Both the position numbers and the translations under genes were made by a program. Below the pieces are notes generated by a model. The model was not told where the DNA came from, did not search any database, and worked only from the letters and a program-made list of their open reading frames with translations. This document shows, piece by piece, positions 24,164 through 25,170 of a DNA stretch of 25,170 nucleotides. Every line of letters starts with the position of its first letter. Position 1 is the stretch's first letter. The DNA is taken from positions 1 through 25,170 of the forward strand of contig PSLA01000027.1 in NCBI GenBank assembly GCA_040289295.1, in the 5' to 3' direction. Source of the stretch: J051 sp040289295. Lineage in GTDB: Bacteria > Armatimonadota > Fimbriimonadia > Fimbriimonadales > ATM1.

Positions 24164-24831
24164 ATGGCGCTGGTGGACACGCGGTGGCTGATTCCGATTC
24201 CCGCGGATGTTGAGACCGAGCGACTACAAGGGGCGCAGGAGGGAAAGGACATCAGCCGCTTCCTAAACGATTTCGCGCGCCTTGAACGCTCCGACCCCGT
24301 GCCGCCCGCTGCGTTCTTTCGCCTGTGTGACGAGGTTCAGCGTTGGCCGAGCGCCACCGCCGATGATGAGCCGAACGACCTACAGAGTATCTTCTATCGT
24401 TGTCCAGGCGCCCTTCCGCTCGACTTGCAGCCCAATGACCTTGAAAATCGGATCAGGGGCGCATGGCGGGGGAAAGTCGCCGGCTGCATGCTCGGCAAGC
24501 CGATCCACAACCGGTGGAACGAGGTCCGGCAGCATGATTGGTGTCACGCCGTTTCGAACGCCGAGGTCGTAACATGGGCGCTTCTGCACGGCGGAGGCGA
24601 GTTTGAGCGCTCGGTCTGCATGGTGGTCGAGGCGGGCTTCGATACAGACTGCAACGGCGCAACCGTCGAGTCCGTCCTCGGCGCGATGCTGGGCCCGCAA
24701 TCGCTGGACAGCACGTGCGCCCGCAGGCGACGATTCGTCCTGTGCGTACGGGTGTTAGGGGCGTTTCAGAAGTTGCCGAGGACGAGTTCGTGGGACGCCC
24801 GATGAGCTTGCTCGCCCAACGGATGGGGTGA
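24164..24831 (+). pseudogene. ADP-ribosylglycohydrolase, internally deleted and frameshifted
   Basis: The frame from ATG 24164 (AGGTG before it) carries an N-terminal extension and then the family start ENRIRGAWRGKVAGCMLGKP (from about residue 94). At about residue 117-125 it jumps to the C-terminal part: HAVSNAEVVTWALLHG and the metal-binding VEAGFDTDCNGATVESVLGA (DTDCNG at 160-165). The roughly 200-400 residues between, including the first metal site, are missing. After about 24705 the natural ending (VRTGVRGVSEVAEDEFVGRP and on to MSLLAQRMG, TGA 24829-24831) lies in another frame, while the original frame ends at 24805. So there is a large in-frame internal deletion plus a later indel. Intact relatives remove ADP-ribose or act on related glycosides; this copy should be inactive. 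Confidence 0.75.
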
Positions 24832-24856
24832 CGAGGGCCATCTATTCGCGCGATGC

Positions 24857-25170
24857 TCAATCGGCTGCGCGCCGGAGCAGGCTCTTGTGTATCTCCTCCC
24901 ACGAGCGGAAGATTTGCCTTCCATTGTCTGACATGCTGCTTATGAAATGCATCCGGCATGTCGCGGGCCCTGCGTTGGGGTTGCGATCAACGTCGTAGCC
25001 GCAAGGCCCAATCCAGTCCCTATCCGATACTCCCGGCAATGGTGGCGCGAGGTGCATCCTCGTCGGATCGCTGCGCGATGCCCCAGGAAGCCCGAGGACG
25101 GTAAAGGATTCTCAAGACGTGAACACATCAGCGCCGTTCCACTCTTGGCGGTACGTCTGCAGCGCGACGT
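24857..25170 (-). pseudogene. Unrecognised gene fragment with in-frame TGA, cut by the window edge
   Basis: From the window end the minus strand reads VALQTYRQEWNGADVFTS, then TGA (25112-25114), then in the same frame ESFTVLGLPGASRSDPT and further to GRQIFRSWEEIHKSLLRRAA and TGA at 24857-24859. Both sides look like protein, and a TGG-to-TGA change (TSWESF) would explain the stop. Alternatively two short frames lie next to each other by chance, with the ATG at 25057 as the start of a 66-aa product. The family is not recognised. Other genes here end in TGA, so TGA recoding is unlikely. Confidence 0.35.

Noticed and set aside
25112..25114. TGA recoded as an amino acid
   Set aside because: Several intact genes here (sepF, hsp20, lon) use TGA as their stop, so recoding is improbable.
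1..25170. CRISPR array, tRNA, rRNA, transposase or integrase
   Set aside because: No regularly spaced repeats, cloverleaf, rRNA-like sequence or recombinase motif was recognised by reading both strands.

Overview
The window reads as a fragment of a bacterial draft genome, probably metagenome-assembled, of moderate to high GC. A SepF-type cell-division protein sits with a planctomycete-type cytochrome C/DUF1549/DUF1553 protein and its DUF1501 partner, a DUF4129/DUF4350 membrane pair, and remnants of sugar-ABC and ADP-ribosylglycohydrolase genes. Together these suggest an Armatimonadota-like (Fimbriimonadia/Chthonomonadetes-type) organism. This is inference from family content; no rRNA or tRNA gene was seen to settle it.

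Layout. 1-428 is an edge region. It holds a 55-bp exact copy of an internal metG segment, which looks like an assembly overlap, and a decayed small secreted-protein gene. 429-1901 (-) is a translationally coupled pair of unknown exported proteins. 2101-4020 (+) is metG. 4057-4908 (-) is an exported ankyrin-repeat gene with two compensating frameshifts. 5027-7445 (-) carries a GlcD-like FAD oxidase, sepF and secG. 7495-11136 (+) is a tightly overlapping hsp20-lon-GT26 glycosyltransferase unit, divergent from secG.

11117-20303 (-) is the main accessory block, seven genes with gaps of 10 nt or less or with overlaps. In transcription order they are: a large secreted Ig-like/cytochrome-type/DUF1549/DUF1553 protein, a Tat-exported DUF1501 protein, a polytopic membrane protein, a DUF4129 protein, a DUF4350 protein, a short lipoprotein and a GT-C-like membrane protein. 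All seven are predicted to be membrane-bound or exported, so the operon looks like one envelope programme. It is the best candidate here for an undescribed system.

20403-25170 is a decayed region. It has a trypsin-like protease interrupted by a 156-N scaffold gap, a rimO stub, an intact M14 metallocarboxypeptidase, a sugar-ABC ATPase reduced to its first and last parts, an intact PD40 beta-propeller lipoprotein, an internally deleted and frameshifted ADP-ribosylglycohydrolase, and an edge fragment with an in-frame TGA. The repeated pattern of genes with head and tail kept but the middle lost is unusual.

Several genes (secG, the rimO stub, the M14 gene and probably hsp20) have a -10-like hexamer 7-8 nt before the start codon, which suggests leaderless transcripts are common in this organism. 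Others have clear Shine-Dalgarno sequences, often placed inside the upstream gene.
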